Of a DNA stretch of 64,000 bases, positions 62,116 through 64,000 are shown piece after piece (the first letter of the stretch is position 1; each line of letters begins with the position of its first letter). The DNA lies in the NCBI GenBank assembly GCA_009775355.1, contig VSPN01000004.1, forward strand, positions 7,579 through 71,578, read 5' to 3'. The stretch comes from Muribaculaceae bacterium (lineage in GTDB: Bacteria > Bacteroidota > Bacteroidia > Bacteroidales > Muribaculaceae). A model generated the notes under the pieces. It had not been told where the DNA came from, searched no databases, and was given only the letters and a program-made list of their open reading frames with translations. The position numbers and the translations under genes were made by a program.

Positions 62116-63018
62116 TCATACGGGAGCGGGCACGGAATCATCGGGAGTCTCAGTCTCAGACTCCGGATCGGCGGCAATGTCGTTGAGAGTGATCGTCATG
62201 ATGATCACATCGGAGGGGCGCAGGCCGAGAATCTCGGTCCGGGAGGCGAAGAGAGCCTCGGCCGTGGTGGCGAAAGTTCCCGAAGCCCCCTTGTTGAGAC
62301 GGGAGTAAGCCAGTCCGAGAACTTCGGGCATTCCGGGAGCACCGACAGTGACCATGCCGGGAGAGGGTATGCCGAGATCCTCGCCGTGGGCGCGTCGGAA
62401 AGAGACGGTGACGTAGACGGCGTCGCCGTGGCCGACGTAGGGCCCGCTTCCTTTCCGGTCGAGTCTGAAATAGAGGTTGTCGGCAAGTTTCGACAGGTGA
62501 TTTTCGCGGGCTTCCTCGACCAGAGTCATGTGCGACTTCTTGAGATCGCGGGCCCGCAGCTGCGACTTCATCCGGCCGAGCAGGTCGTAGAACCGTTTCT
62601 GATACTCAAGTTCCGGAATGTCGTTGTCTCCTCTCAGTGCTTCTGAAAAACTGCCGGTCAGGACGTCGCGGTCAAGACTCACGCCGTAGGTGCGTTCGAA
62701 CTCAAGCATGTTCATGGCCATGCGCACGCCGAGTCGCACGCCACGGTTGTAGTTGGCGTCATCCTCTTTTTCCCTGACCGCGTCTATGCCGGCCCGCAGC
62801 CCTTCGAGAAAGAGCTCTCTCTGGTGTCGGCTCCGCATCGAAGTGTCGTTGTCGGCCTCGTGCCAGTATTCATGGGCACGCATCTGCGCGTAATAATACA
62901 GCAGAGAATCACCCTGCGACAGGCCTTCGAGTCCGGATTTCGCGGCATCATTGCCGTGCGAGCAAGAGGAGAGCGCGGCAAGCGCGACAGCCAGAAAAGA
63001 GGGAATTCTTATTCTCAT
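62116..63018 (-). CDS. FKBP-type lipoprotein with degenerate catalytic domain
   Basis: A 300-residue lipoprotein (lipobox LSSC, Cys19). Residues about 30-190 form a helical FKBP N-terminal dimerisation-type domain (YYAQMRAHEYWHEADNDTSM; GVRLGVRMAMNMLEFERTYG; LEYQKRFYDLLGRMKSQLRA). The C-terminal 100 residues follow the FKBP order (GDAVYVTVSFRRAHGEDLG; MPEVLGLAYSRLNKGASGTF; SDVIIMTITLNDI). The VFDSS and VIPGWTEGL active-site blocks seen in the neighbouring FKBP are missing, so isomerase activity is doubtful and a chaperone role is more likely. It overlaps the small gene upstream (ATGA). Confidence 0.75.
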   Translation of the reverse strand: MRIRIPSFLAVALAALSSCSHGNDAAKSGLEGLSQGDSLLYYYAQMRAHEYWHEADNDTSMRSRHQRELFLEGLRAGIDAVREKEDDANYNRGVRLGVRMAMNMLEFERTYGVSLDRDVLTGSFSEALRGDNDIPELEYQKRFYDLLGRMKSQLRARDLKKSHMTLVEEARENHLSKLADNLYFRLDRKGSGPYVGHGDAVYVTVSFRRAHGEDLGIPSPGMVTVGAPGMPEVLGLAYSRLNKGASGTFATTAEALFASRTEILGLRPSDVIIMTITLNDIAADPESETETPDDSVPAPV

Positions 63019-63206
63019 ATCCTGTCGGGTATGGAGTCGTTGGCAGGAGCGGCATTTGCGGAGTCACCCCCGATCACGACCTCGACAGTGTCGCCGGTCG
63101 GCTGCATGTCCGACATTCTGCGTCCGCGGCAGGAAGGGAGCAGCAAAAAAGATATGACAACCGTCGCGGCCATTGCCGCGGCGATTGTCTTTGAAGAGTG
63201 TGTCAT
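63015..63206 (-). CDS. Small lipoprotein-like protein
   Basis: A 63-residue protein with one hydrophobic segment (AAMAATVVISFLLLPSC) and a possible lipobox LPSC (Cys26). A short, polar tail (GDTVEVVIGGDSANAAPANDS) follows. It starts 2 bases after the FKBP stop upstream and its stop overlaps the next gene's ATG, so it is clearly translated as part of the FKBP series. Function unknown. Confidence 0.65.
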   Translation of the reverse strand: MTHSSKTIAAAMAATVVISFLLLPSCRGRRMSDMQPTGDTVEVVIGGDSANAAPANDSIPDRI

Positions 63207-63208
63207 GA

Positions 63209-63757
<549 letters not shown>

Positions 63758-63760
63758 GAC

Positions 63761-64000
63761 TTATTTCTTTATTACCTTGATGAGTTCAACTTCGAAAACG
63801 AGAGTCGAGTGGGGCGGGATGGCGCCGGGGATTCCCTGCGGGCCGTAAGCCAGATCGGAGGGGATGAAGAAAGTGTATTTCGCGCCCTCCTTCATGAGCT
63901 GCACGCCCTCGGTCCATCCGGGGATCACGCGGTTGAGCGGGAAAGTGGCGGGTTCGCCACGGTTCACGCTTGAGTCGAACACAGTGTCGTCGAGCAGGCG
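63761..64000 (-). CDS. FKBP-type isomerase, C-terminal part (runs off window)
   Basis: The last 79 codons of a second full FKBP domain, reading in from the right edge: LLDDTVFDSSVNRGEPATFP, NRVIPGWTEGVQLMKEGAKY, DLAYGPQGIPGAIPPHSTL and EVELIKVIKK. It is very close to the next FKBP gene (63209-63757), so the two are tandem duplicates. The N-terminal part lies outside the window. Confidence 0.92.
   Translation of the reverse strand, partial: RLLDDTVFDSSVNRGEPATFPLNRVIPGWTEGVQLMKEGAKYTFFIPSDLAYGPQGIPGAIPPHSTLVFEVELIKVIKK

Overview
The window looks like a chromosome segment of a Bacteroidales bacterium, most likely a gut Muribaculaceae-type organism. The DNA is GC-rich. Promoters follow the Bacteroidetes -7 pattern TAnnTTTG rather than a sigma-70 -10 box, and Shine-Dalgarno sites are not obvious. 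Gene content is typical of the phylum: a TonB-dependent receptor with an N-terminal carboxypeptidase-regulatory-like domain, fused gamma/alpha 2-oxoacid:ferredoxin oxidoreductase, DUF4286 next to ruvC, a large AsmA-like protein, and secreted proteins with YDLxGRxV...GVYI C-terminal tails.

Layout. 1-8 kb: DUF1573 fragment (-), topA (+), AsmA-like protein (+), convergent metG (-). 8.3-9.7 kb: tRNA-Pro(CGG), then a decayed locus with a frameshifted minus-strand gene and a plus-strand C-terminal tail. 9.7-15.7 kb: rnr, a six-hairpin glycosidase-like protein, SRP RNA plus tRNA-Thr(UGU), DUF4286 protein and ruvC. 15.8-29.3 kb: deoC, a secreted endonuclease/exonuclease/phosphatase-fold enzyme, a TonB-dependent receptor, two lipoproteins with OB-fold-like repeats and three consecutive secreted endonuclease I paralogues. 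29.3-36.1 kb: korA-korB, acpP-fabF, gyrB. 36.2-43.9 kb: glycosyltransferase and dihydrofolate reductase (-), then a Na/Pi cotransporter, a GDP-mannose pyrophosphorylase, a thioredoxin-fold-like protein and a ComM/YifB ATPase (+). 43.9-47.3 kb: two tandem polytopic membrane paralogues. 47.3-52.8 kb (-): pyrG, yidC, a 4Fe-4S membrane protein and thyA. 53.1-55.6 kb: an 833-residue secreted repeat protein. 55.7-58.7 kb (-): a WYL regulator, obgE and an acyltransferase. 58.9-64 kb (-): three FKBP-type proteins and a small lipoprotein, rsmA, a porin and rfbB.

The most interesting region is 15.8-29.3 kb. Its gene set reads as an extracellular nucleic-acid degradation and uptake locus built like a polysaccharide utilization locus but without SusD. 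Secreted endonuclease I enzymes and the EEP enzyme would cut nucleic acid outside the cytoplasm. The TonB receptor and two surface-type lipoproteins could bind and import fragments. DeoC, encoded first in the run, would turn the deoxyribose phosphate into glyceraldehyde-3-phosphate and acetaldehyde. This is inference from gene content and order; no function has been shown here.

Smaller points of interest are structured leaders in front of the second nuclease, acpP-fabF and pyrG; a possible small RNA with its own terminator between the WYL regulator and rfbB; an inverted repeat next to the WYL gene; and the broken locus at 8.5-9.7 kb. Functions are assigned by reading translated sequence and motifs by eye. 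No database search was possible, so family names given for poorly known proteins (DUF numbers, CAZy family) are recognitions from memory.
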